Shown in pieces: positions 1 to 6,082 of a stretch of 12,610 nucleotides of DNA. The notes under the pieces are model-generated. The model saw nothing but the letters and a program-made list of their open reading frames with translations, searched no databases and had not been told where the DNA came from. Both the position numbers and the translations under genes were made by a program. Every line of letters begins with the position of its first letter. Positions within the stretch are counted from its first letter, which is position 1. Source of the stretch: Oscillospiraceae bacterium (GTDB lineage Bacteria > Bacillota > Clostridia > Oscillospirales > Oscillospiraceae); the NCBI GenBank assembly GCA_020025295.1, contig JAHHSJ010000054.1, positions 1-12,610 of the forward strand. Reading direction: 5' to 3'.

Positions 1-54
1 ACCCCCGACCTGCTGATTACAAATCAGCTGCTCTACCAGCTGAGCTACACCAGC
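1..54 (-). tRNA. tRNA-Thr (anticodon UGU), 3' end cut off by the window edge
   Basis: Read on the minus strand from 54, the sequence begins GCTGGTGTAGCTCAGC, a typical acceptor strand and D-arm start, with D-loop GGTAGAGC. The anticodon arm has a 5-bp GCTGA/TCAGC stem and a 7-nt loop TTTGTAA (17-23). The central triplet TGT (19-21) is the threonine anticodon UGU. The variable loop and the first strand of the T arm (GGTCGGGGGT) follow before the window ends, so the T loop, the second acceptor strand and the CCA end are not visible. It has its own promoter immediately upstream (85-113). Confidence 0.93.
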
Positions 55-84
55 GTTTGCTGATCTCGCGTCTCAACAATGGAT

Positions 85-113
85 ATAATACCAGAACAAT
101 GCGTCTTTGTCAA
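85..113 (-). promoter_or_regulatory. Sigma-A-type promoter of the tRNA-Thr gene
   Basis: On the minus strand there is a perfect -35 TTGACA (113-108), a 17-nt spacer and a -10 TATTAT (90-85, 5 of 6 matches to TATAAT). The expected start is near 78, giving a short leader of about two dozen nucleotides before the tRNA 5' end at 54. This is a strong housekeeping promoter, as expected for a tRNA gene. Confidence 0.85.
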
Positions 114-135
114 CAACATTTTTCAATTTTTTATT
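107..135 (+). promoter_or_regulatory. Possible divergent promoter of the small HTH gene
   Basis: On the plus strand, TTGTCA (107-112) is followed 17 nt later by TTTATT (130-135), a weak -10 with 4 of 6 matches. The -35 shares bases with the -35 of the tRNA promoter on the other strand. The ribosome binding site of the downstream gene begins only a few bases after the expected start. This is the best candidate found, but the match is modest. Confidence 0.3.
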
Positions 136-156
136 TGTTTTTGGAGGAGCAAGAAA

Positions 157-453
157 ATGGCAAAAACTGCATACCGAAGAGACCGTGCATTTGTGGAAGA
201 TATGGCCGTCTGCACAGTGCACATGAACAACGGAGACGAGGTCGGTCTATCCCACAAACGCCGTGCAATGGTACGGGCGCTGAACCGCACCGCAACCCCC
301 AGACAGCGCCAGTGTCTCTATCTTTATTACGGCCGAGGCATGAATCAGGCCGACATTGGCAAGACTCTGGGCATTGATATCTCCACCGTCAGCCGCACCA
401 TTCAGCGTGGTGAAGATCATGTCACCTCTGCTCTGGAGTTAACAAAAGAATGA
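157..453 (+). CDS. Small sigma-70 region-4-like helix-turn-helix DNA-binding protein
   Basis: A 98-residue protein. ATG 157 is chosen because GGAGGA (143-148) lies at good spacing; the frame is open upstream to 79, but no ribosome binding site supports an earlier start. Residues about 47-85 look like sigma factor region 4: TPRQRQCLYLYYGRG, then a helix-turn-helix at about 62-84 including QADIGKTLGI and STVSRTIQRG, where the second helix would read DNA. No region 2 or -10-binding segment is present, so it is not a complete sigma factor. It could be a DNA-binding regulator of the sigma-like/YlxM type common in Clostridia. It is the only plus-strand gene in the window, divergent from tRNA-Thr, and ends before a strong terminator. 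Family-level call good; target and role unknown. Confidence 0.8.
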   Translation: MAKTAYRRDRAFVEDMAVCTVHMNNGDEVGLSHKRRAMVRALNRTATPRQRQCLYLYYGRGMNQADIGKTLGIDISTVSRTIQRGEDHVTSALELTKE

Positions 454-477
454 GCCGTTCCGGCATAGGCCGCAAAC

Positions 478-512
478 AAAACCGCCGAGGGAAAATCCCC
501 TCGGCGGTTTTG
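478..512. terminator. Strong intrinsic terminator, probably bidirectional
   Basis: A 10-bp perfect GC-rich stem, CCGCCGAGGG (482-491) with CCCTCGGCGG (498-507), is extended by A/T pairs, with AAAA before and TTTT after. On the plus strand it follows the stop of the HTH gene (453). On the minus strand the T-rich run TTTTGTTTG also follows the stem, so it can end transcripts from the Nudix gene (stop at 617). Confidence 0.88.
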
Positions 513-616
513 CTCTTCCAGTATGACAATTTGGATGATTCTGCGGTGCGCTCTCAGAACAGCCGACCGCCTAAGGCATCCTTTTAGTTGACATAATGAA
601 GCCATTCTTGCTTCGC

Positions 617-1099
617 TCACTTGGTTTCGTCGGTCACGATATGCTCCACTCCATCATGGGGACGGGTGAGGTAATCCTTCAGGAAGCTGGGAAACGCCTT
701 GTATCGGTCCAGATCCTGAATTGGAATCCAATGCATCTCTTCCCTCACTCCCTGAGTATAACTGTTGCTATGGAGCTTCTGAGAGCCTCTCGGCTTCATG
801 AGGTAATAAAGACTGATCTCATGACATTCCAGTTCTTCCCCTGTTTTCGTTCGTTCCCGGAAGAAGTTCTCATGGATCACCGCCAAACGCTCCACTTCAT
901 AGGCAACGCCGGTTTCTTCCAGAACTTCCCGTTTGACCGCATCCTCAGAGGTTTCTCCCACATGGATGCCGCCGCCCACGGAGTACAGATAATCCGCATT
1001 TGCATTTCCAGCAAGCAGCACACAGCCGTTCTCCACAAGAATGGCAGCCGCCCGGCAGCGGAACCACTGATTTCCTTTGGTAAATCCACAATCCATCAT
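617..1099 (-). CDS. Nudix hydrolase family protein
   Basis: A 160-residue protein with a complete Nudix box at residues 43-65: G43 and E49 (G-x5-E), then R57-E58-V59, E61-E62 and G64-V65. The REVLEETGV core carries the glutamates that bind the divalent metal. Nudix enzymes cleave a nucleoside diphosphate linked to another group; the substrate cannot be read from the sequence. There is no signal peptide, so it is cytoplasmic, and the length is usual for a single-domain Nudix enzyme. The start ATG 1099 is followed directly by a second ATG; a purine-rich GGAAGGGGAAGGAGA lies upstream, with GGAGA about 9 nt away. It lies downstream of lepB with about 126 bp between, so it is probably a separate unit. 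The family call is firm; the specificity is unknown. Confidence 0.9.
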   Translation of the reverse strand: MMDCGFTKGNQWFRCRAAAILVENGCVLLAGNANADYLYSVGGGIHVGETSEDAVKREVLEETGVAYEVERLAVIHENFFRERTKTGEELECHEISLYYLMKPRGSQKLHSNSYTQGVREEMHWIPIQDLDRYKAFPSFLKDYLTRPHDGVEHIVTDETK

Positions 1100-1143
1100 T
1101 TCGCTTCGTCTCCTTCCCCTCTTTCGGTTCTTCCACAGAGCAG

Positions 1144-1180
1144 AAAATCGACAGCATCAAAACTCAGACACTGTCGATTT
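1144..1180 (-). terminator. Weak candidate terminator after the signal peptidase gene
   Basis: A 10-bp perfect stem AAATCGACAG (1144-1153) / CTGTCGATTT (1171-1180) has a 17-nt loop. Read on the minus strand the stem is followed by TTTTCTGCTC, a short imperfect T run. It lies about 45 bp past the lepB stop, so it may be the operon terminator. The long loop and poor T tract make this uncertain. Confidence 0.4.
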
Positions 1181-1189
1181 CTGTTTCAT

Positions 1190-1221
1190 CCATATCCTGC
1201 TTGGATATGGTTTTTTCTTTT
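1190..1221 (+). terminator. Plus-strand-oriented terminator-like hairpin
   Basis: An 8-bp stem CCATATCC (1190-1197) / GGATATGG (1203-1210), with loop TGCTT, is followed on the plus strand by TTTTTTCTTTT. On the minus strand no T tract follows the stem. It therefore has the polarity to stop plus-strand transcription, although both flanking genes are on the minus strand. Confidence 0.5.
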
Positions 1222-1225
1222 CGAT

Positions 1226-1846
1226 TCAGTGAACCACTCCGGCATTATGGAACGGGAACACAATCACCATCACACCACCGATGACATACCGCTCATCCAC
1301 CATGCCCAGCTCCGCCACACGGCTGTCGCTGGAGTGGTTCCGATTATCGCCGCAGACAAAGATACAGCCCTCCGGCACCACAAAGGTCTGATTGATCAGC
1401 TGAGGGTCCAGATCGTAGCGGATATCCATATAATCGTCGCCATAGGTGCGGTCATGCTCAAAGTTCAGGTAAGACTCATCCAGAACTTCACCATCCACCG
1501 TTACGGTGTTGGCACCATAATCAATATAGACCTCCTGACCGCCGGTAGCGATGACCCGCTTCACGATAGCACGGTTCTGGAAGGCATTGTCCTTCCGCAG
1601 CACCACCACATCCCCCTGTTCCGGGGTATAGGCGATTCGCTGTACCAGCATCAGGTCTCCGTTTTCCAAGGTGGGATACATGGAGGAACCATCCACACGG
1701 ACCACGCCCACCACGAAGGTGAACAGGCCCACGACGATCACCAGCACCACCACCAGAAGCTGCAGCCAGTCATAGAGATCCCGGCGCCAGCCTTCTTCCT
1801 CTCCTTGGGAATTCCGGAGTCGCTTGGGATTCTTTTCTTCCTCCAT
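1226..1846 (-). CDS. lepB: Signal peptidase I
   Basis: A 206-residue type I signal peptidase (S26), which cuts signal peptides from exported proteins on the outer face of the membrane. A charged cytoplasmic N-terminus is followed by one membrane helix (about 27-50, LQLLVVVLVIVVGLF). The catalytic serine is S55 in GSSMYPTL and the general-base lysine is K96 in IVKRVIA; the conserved GDNRNHSSDSR box is at 166-176. One N-terminal anchor and this length fit the Gram-positive SipS-like form. The start at 1846 is preferred over an upstream in-frame one because AAGGAGG lies 9 nt before it, and its ATG overlaps the TGA of the ATPase gene by one base (TGATG), implying translational coupling. It is the last gene of the ymdB operon. 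Very secure. Confidence 0.96.
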   Translation of the reverse strand: MEEEKNPKRLRNSQGEEEGWRRDLYDWLQLLVVVLVIVVGLFTFVVGVVRVDGSSMYPTLENGDLMLVQRIAYTPEQGDVVVLRKDNAFQNRAIVKRVIATGGQEVYIDYGANTVTVDGEVLDESYLNFEHDRTYGDDYMDIRYDLDPQLINQTFVVPEGCIFVCGDNRNHSSDSRVAELGMVDERYVIGGVMVIVFPFHNAGVVH

Positions 1847-4098
1847 CAGACACCCTCCTTCCCCATGGCAAGGTGCGTGCGATAGAGTTCTTTCTCTCTG
1901 GAATGGCAAGTAAACAGCAGCACCTGACGGCGTCTGCTGATTTCCTCCAGCAGCCCCAGAGCAGACACGGTGCGAGCATCATCAAAATTCACCAGTGCAT
2001 CGTCCAGCACCAGAGGACAGGTATGATCCTGAGGCAGAGCCAGATCGCACACAGCCAGCCGGACCGCCAGCCACAGCTGATCGGCCGTGCCCTGACTCAA
2101 CTCCAGCACATCGTGGGACACCACGCTGTCCGGAAGCTCGGCTCCGGCATCCATTTCCCGGTTGATGCGAACCTTGGCGTATTTGCCTTCGGTCAGGCGA
2201 TTGAAATAGGCGCCGGCACGGCGGTTGAGGGTGGGAGAGAACCGATTCTGCATCTCCGTATCCGCCTCGTCGAGGGCTTCCAGCGCAATGGTGAGGGCTT
2301 CGTAGTCCCGACGGTACTCCACCAGACTCCGCTCCACCTGCTCCAGCTTTTCCTGCACTTCTTCCTGATCGCCGATGGCTTTCCGCTGGCCCATGGCCAT
2401 ATCCAGCTGGGACTGATAGTTCATAATCCGGCGGTTGGCCTCTTCGAGGCCTTCCTTCGCCTTATCCAGCGGAATGGCAGGCTCTTCCAGAACGGAGCCG
2501 GCTCCGCAGCCGGAACCGTGGACAGAAACCGCCTCAAAGAGCTTTTCCGCATTCTGAACCCGCTCTCCGGCAGTCGCCACAGCGTCCATCAAGGTAAGAG
2601 AACGAGTGATGGCAGCAGAGAAGCCAAACACATCCTTCACCTCCGGCGCAAAGGCGTGGACCAGTTGATGGAGGTGGTTCCATGTGTTTTCCCGCTCCTG
2701 CTTCTGCTCGGTTTCCTGATTCTGAAGCCGCTGCAGCTCTTCCTTCGCCCGGTTCAGGGTATCCAGACGGGCACAATATGCCTCGGTAATCTCACCGATC
2801 TGCTCTTTCTTTTCCACATGGAACTTAGCCAGCAGAGCTTCCGCCTCCTGCTGACTGCGCTTCCCGGTGCGCTGGCAAAAGATGCCACGGAGAATACCGA
2901 TGAGGAAAATCAATGCGCAGCACAGCGCAATGACCGGAAGCTGTGCCTGATTGGACAACTTGAAATAGCTGACGCCAAAGGCGCCGCCGGCCAGCACGGC
3001 GGACAAAAGCGGCACAAGCCATGCGTTTCTCCGCTCCGTGATCTTCTTCTGTTCCAGCGCTTCCAGCTGCTTTTTGGCTTCTTCCGCCTGACTGCGGGCC
3101 TGCGCTGCCGTACCGTCATAGACCGGATTGCGGGCAGCCTCTTCCGCCTGTGTCACCTCCTGCTCTGCCTCCGGCACATCCTTGGCCAGCTGCTTGAGCT
3201 TCTGATCCACGGTACGGAGATAAGCGACCTCGTCCCGACCGGCTTCCAGCGCTGCCTTTTCCGGCAGGTCTTCCCCCGATGGCATCTGGTTTTCCAGCTT
3301 TTGCAGCAGGTTTTTGGCCTCGTTCAGTTCTTTCTCCGCCTGCTGGTAGGCCTTGGCCTGCGCACTGTCTGCCCGGGCCTGATGGAGGGCAACCTGATAC
3401 CGCAGCTGTGCAGCCAGAGTTTCCAGCTTGTCGATTTCCACACGGAACCGGCGGATGGAAGAGGTCAGGTCCCGTGCGGAGTCCTCCGCATGTTCCAGCT
3501 GGACCTTTTCCGCCTCCAGCGTGGGGATGGCGCCCCGGTTCTTGTACATACGCTTACGCTGCCAGTCGAACAGCTTTTCCCGAACCTGAGAGGCGGATAC
3601 GCCCTCTTCTCCGGAGGAAACCACAGCGGAAAGCTGCCGCTCCAGCTGCGGGTCCTGAGTGACCGTGAGCTGTGCCTGATTCAGGAAGGCAGAGCGTTCA
3701 AACACACTGCGGCTGACACCAATCAGTGCCTCGCCCACATTATCCCGGGTCAGGCCCTTCACCTCGGCGCCCGTATCCGCATAGACAGCTTCAAAGCCCC
3801 CCATGGGAGTATTGCCTACCGTATAGCGGCGAATGAGGATGTCTCGTCCGCCCCACTCGCACAGCAGTTCGCCTTCCATGCTGCCGCCGTTCCAAGGCTG
3901 GTAGTGGGTCTTATCCGCCAGAAAGTCCTTTCTGGAACGCTCTCTGGTGTTCAATCCATACAGCATCACGCGGAGGAAGGCGCACCAAGTGGATTTGCCG
4001 CCTTCATTGGGCAGCGTGATGATATTGATTCCGTCCTCCAGCTCCAGCGTGGCATGGTCCAGATTGCCGAAGGTTGCGGTCATGCGTTTGATTTTCAT
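1846..4098 (-). CDS. SbcC/Rad50-like (YhaN-type) AAA ATPase with two membrane segments
   Basis: A 750-residue split ABC/SMC-like ATPase, the likely partner of the nuclease encoded just upstream. Walker A is at 29-37 (LPNEGGKST), with L29 where the first glycine is usual. The Q-loop is FLNQAQ (138-143), the ABC signature LSQGT is at 667-671, Walker B PLVLDD at 695-700, and the D-loop ALVNFDD follows. The halves are separated by charged, Glu/Gln/Lys-rich coiled coil (about 195-355 and 415-615). In the middle lie two hydrophobic stretches (about 359-380 and 386-408) in place of a zinc hook: I find no CxxC hook motif at the coil apex. This resembles YhaN of Bacillus more than classical SbcC, and it is shorter than I would expect for YhaN. 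The start overlaps the nuclease stop by 4 bp (ATGA). Probable role: DNA end processing or repair at the membrane; the role is inferred. Confidence 0.88.
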   Translation of the reverse strand: MKIKRMTATFGNLDHATLELEDGINIITLPNEGGKSTWCAFLRVMLYGLNTRERSRKDFLADKTHYQPWNGGSMEGELLCEWGGRDILIRRYTVGNTPMGGFEAVYADTGAEVKGLTRDNVGEALIGVSRSVFERSAFLNQAQLTVTQDPQLERQLSAVVSSGEEGVSASQVREKLFDWQRKRMYKNRGAIPTLEAEKVQLEHAEDSARDLTSSIRRFRVEIDKLETLAAQLRYQVALHQARADSAQAKAYQQAEKELNEAKNLLQKLENQMPSGEDLPEKAALEAGRDEVAYLRTVDQKLKQLAKDVPEAEQEVTQAEEAARNPVYDGTAAQARSQAEEAKKQLEALEQKKITERRNAWLVPLLSAVLAGGAFGVSYFKLSNQAQLPVIALCCALIFLIGILRGIFCQRTGKRSQQEAEALLAKFHVEKKEQIGEITEAYCARLDTLNRAKEELQRLQNQETEQKQERENTWNHLHQLVHAFAPEVKDVFGFSAAITRSLTLMDAVATAGERVQNAEKLFEAVSVHGSGCGAGSVLEEPAIPLDKAKEGLEEANRRIMNYQSQLDMAMGQRKAIGDQEEVQEKLEQVERSLVEYRRDYEALTIALEALDEADTEMQNRFSPTLNRRAGAYFNRLTEGKYAKVRINREMDAGAELPDSVVSHDVLELSQGTADQLWLAVRLAVCDLALPQDHTCPLVLDDALVNFDDARTVSALGLLEEISRRRQVLLFTCHSREKELYRTHLAMGKEGV

Positions 4099-5192
4099 CG
4101 AGGCTCCTCCCTTCCTTCCAGTGCGGCCAGACCATAGCGCACCGCACGCTCCAGAATGGGCTGCTCCTCGGGAGCGGCATGGTTCATGCGGTCCCGCATC
4201 TGACGCAGGAACAGGCCGGTCAGGCTGTCCTCATCCTCCCGTTCCCACAAATCCTGTACGGGAACGGTTTCGTCAATCACCTGCACGGAATAGAACCGGT
4301 TTTTCAGCTTCTGTGCCAGCACTGCCGTATCCGGACGGTCTCCGGCACGCTCGCCGGTCAGGCGGAAGCGGTAAATATCCGAGGCGGTGTTCTGGGGCAG
4401 CGCCTGCAGCAGTGCCAATCCGGCATCCTTGCCGTCCACATCCACGGTAACCTCTTCATAGCGGCGGCTGCACAGAGAAACGAACTCGGCCTTCACCTTG
4501 CCCCGCTCCACTTCGGCCACGATGACGCCCTTATCTCCGGTTTCATCAAAGCCACGGCCTTCCGGACAGCCGCAGTAGGCATACCAGGTATCGCCCTGCT
4601 TTTTCACCTCGCCGCCCTGATGGATATGGCCCAGCGCCACATAATCCATGCCGGTACGGCCGATGTCGTCGGGACGGATGGCACCGTAACGGCTCCGACC
4701 GGTGGTCACATCGCCATGCATCACCATGAGCCGAATCAGATTGTCGTCATAATCCTCCTTGAACCGCTCCAACGGAGCATCGTCCCGGTACTTGGAGGTA
4801 AATGCCGTTCCGTAGACCACACCCCCCAGCTCCGGCAGCTCCACACGCTCGAAGTAGTCAGACTGGAAGAGATGGACATTCTCCGGCCAGTGCACGCCGA
4901 TATAGGGAGAAAACTCCGAATAGGGATCGTGGTTGCCCGGGGCGATGAACACCTGCGCCGTCATGCGGCCCAGTACCTCCGCCAGCATATGGGTGGTTTC
5001 ATAATAAACGCTGTCGCTGTCGAACAGGTCGCCGGCAATCAGCACAACATCAATATTTCGTTCCTCGACCAGCGCTCTCATCCGCTCCAACAGCGCACGC
5101 TGCTCACTCCGGCGTTCCCGGGCCTGCTCCGAGGGCAAGCCCCGAAAGGCGGTGTCCAGATGGAGATCGCCGGTATGTAAAATACGAATCAT
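4095..5192 (-). CDS. SbcD/Mre11-like (YhaO-type) DNA repair exonuclease
   Basis: A 365-residue calcineurin-like metallophosphoesterase with the full set of metal-binding motifs: GDLHLD (D9, H11), GDLFDS (D55), GNHD (N87, H88), MHGD (H159) and GHIH (H189, H191). These place two metal ions (manganese in the Mre11 family) for phosphodiester cleavage. The C-terminal part (about 240-365) corresponds in position to the DNA-binding and ATPase-contacting region of Mre11/SbcD proteins but has no diagnostic motif. It ends with a 4-bp ATGA overlap with the SMC-like ATPase gene, as nuclease/ATPase pairs do, and begins 10 nt after ymdB. The ribosome binding site is poor (GGAG about 13 nt before ATG, or AAGAG closer), so its translation may depend on ymdB. 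YhaO-like is preferred over SbcD because the partner is YhaN-like. Confidence 0.9.
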   Translation of the reverse strand: MIRILHTGDLHLDTAFRGLPSEQARERRSEQRALLERMRALVEERNIDVVLIAGDLFDSDSVYYETTHMLAEVLGRMTAQVFIAPGNHDPYSEFSPYIGVHWPENVHLFQSDYFERVELPELGGVVYGTAFTSKYRDDAPLERFKEDYDDNLIRLMVMHGDVTTGRSRYGAIRPDDIGRTGMDYVALGHIHQGGEVKKQGDTWYAYCGCPEGRGFDETGDKGVIVAEVERGKVKAEFVSLCSRRYEEVTVDVDGKDAGLALLQALPQNTASDIYRFRLTGERAGDRPDTAVLAQKLKNRFYSVQVIDETVPVQDLWEREDEDSLTGLFLRQMRDRMNHAAPEEQPILERAVRYGLAALEGREEPR

Positions 5193-5202
5193 AAGCTCTT
5201 AA

Positions 5203-5982
5203 TCACTCCAGAAGATCGACCCGTTCTACTCGGGTACAATGTTTTGTCTTGGTATCAATGGTAAAGAGGACCGCTTCCAGCTTGCACTTGCCCGGAGCCG
5301 CTTCATAGCGTCTGGGCAGGCCGCCCAAAAACAAATTGATGGACTGCTCCGGACGGATGCCCAGAATGGAATCCACCGGGCCGGTCATGCCCAAATCGGT
5401 AATATGTCCCGTGCCCTTGGGCAGAATCTTCGGGTCTGCGGTTGGCACATGGGTGTGGGTTCCCCACACTGCGCTCACCCGCCCGTCCAGATACCAGCCC
5501 ATGGCAAGCTTTTCGCTGGTTGCCTCTGCATGGAAGTCCAACAGATAAATGTCCGCATCGCCGTTGGCCAGAATGGCGTCCGCCGTGGTGAAGGGATTCT
5601 CCACATTGGGGTTCATCTCCACCCGACCGATGAGATTCATCACGCCGATCCGAAGTCCGTGAGGACCGTCAAACACGCCGTAACCCACGCCGGGCAGGCG
5701 CTTGGCGAAGTTTGCCGGACGCAGCACACAGGGCGCATCGTCCAGATAGTCCGCAATCTGCATTTTCCCCCATGTGTGGTTTCCCAAGGTCACCACATCC
5801 GCTCCGGCATCCAGAATATCCTCTGCCTGATTGGGGAAAAGTCCGATTCCGGCCGCATTTTCTCCGTTGACCACGGTAAAATCGACCTGATACTGCCGCT
5901 TCAGACCGCTCAGTCTGCGCTGCAAAAAGTCCAGTCCGTTCTGAGATACCACGTCTCCGACGGCAAGCACATTCAACTCCAT
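5203..5982 (-). CDS. ymdB: YmdB-family metallophosphoesterase (2',3'-cyclic nucleotide phosphodiesterase)
   Basis: A 259-residue protein of the TIGR00282/YmdB family, a cytoplasmic binuclear metallophosphodiesterase; the Bacillus member hydrolyses 2',3'-cyclic nucleotides and affects biofilm and motility decisions. Visible ligands are D10 in AVGDVV, E41 in NGENAAG, N68 in TLGNHTWG, H151 in DFHAEATSEK, and H176 and H178 in GTHTHVPTAD. The length is close to that of the Bacillus protein. ATG 5982 is chosen because GGAGG lies 8 nt upstream; an in-frame GTG at 5997 overlaps that ribosome binding site and is unlikely. It is the first gene of the four-gene operon, and a clear promoter with a palindrome lies about 35-60 bp upstream. 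In Bacillus ymdB lies near the RNase Y gene; here the neighbours are DNA repair-like genes. Confidence 0.95.
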   Translation of the reverse strand: MELNVLAVGDVVSQNGLDFLQRRLSGLKRQYQVDFTVVNGENAAGIGLFPNQAEDILDAGADVVTLGNHTWGKMQIADYLDDAPCVLRPANFAKRLPGVGYGVFDGPHGLRIGVMNLIGRVEMNPNVENPFTTADAILANGDADIYLLDFHAEATSEKLAMGWYLDGRVSAVWGTHTHVPTADPKILPKGTGHITDLGMTGPVDSILGIRPEQSINLFLGGLPRRYEAAPGKCKLEAVLFTIDTKTKHCTRVERVDLLE

Positions 5983-6012
5983 GGTCCCAACCTCCACTTG
6001 TACATACTGCTT

Positions 6013-6031
6013 TTAAGTATACTATACTTAA
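6013..6031. promoter_or_regulatory. 19-bp perfect palindrome over the -10 element; candidate operator
   Basis: TTAAGTATA (6013-6021), a central C at 6022, and TATACTTAA (6023-6031) form a perfect 9-bp inverted repeat. It covers the whole -10 of the ymdB operon promoter and part of the spacer, where a dimeric repressor could block RNA polymerase. An AT-rich promoter can produce such symmetry by chance, and no second copy was noticed in this window. Confidence 0.45.
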
Positions 6032-6044
6032 CATAAATCTGCAA
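6016..6044 (-). promoter_or_regulatory. Promoter of the ymdB-nuclease-ATPase-lepB operon
   Basis: On the minus strand there is a -35 TTGCAG (6044-6039), a 17-nt spacer and a -10 TATACT (6021-6016, 5 of 6 matches). Its -35 begins only a few bases after the sleB terminator, so the operon starts in a very short intergenic space. The -10 lies inside a perfect palindrome. Confidence 0.75.
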
Positions 6045-6046
6045 CG

Positions 6047-6074
6047 AAAAAGGACGCCATAGGCGTCCTTTTTT
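6047..6074 (-). terminator. Intrinsic terminator of sleB
   Basis: The stem AAAAAGGACGCC (6047-6058) / GGCGTCCTTTTT (6062-6073) is 12 bp, with a 3-nt loop. On the minus strand the GC stem is followed by five T residues. It starts 9 bp past the sleB stop and abuts the ymdB promoter. A T run on the other strand means it could also work in reverse. Confidence 0.88.
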
Positions 6075-6082
6075 CCCGTATA

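Noticed and set aside
541..600. Possible structured RNA between the terminator and the Nudix stop
   Set aside because: Only short GCGGT/ACCGC and GAAGC/GCTTC pairings are seen, with no coherent fold or T tract.
596..1885. Long plus-strand open frame of 429 codons
   Set aside because: It is antisense to the Nudix and signal peptidase genes, both with full catalytic motifs. Its product is rich in His, Ile and Leu, without domains or a convincing ribosome binding site.
1873..4137. Plus-strand open frame of 754 codons
   Set aside because: It lies almost exactly opposite the SMC-like ATPase gene. The openness is a by-product of the codon use of the real gene; the translation has no recognisable motif.
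4179..5180. Plus-strand open frame of 333 codons opposite the nuclease gene
   Set aside because: It mirrors the Mre11-like gene, which has all metal ligands and proper gene junctions. The plus-strand product shows no family features.
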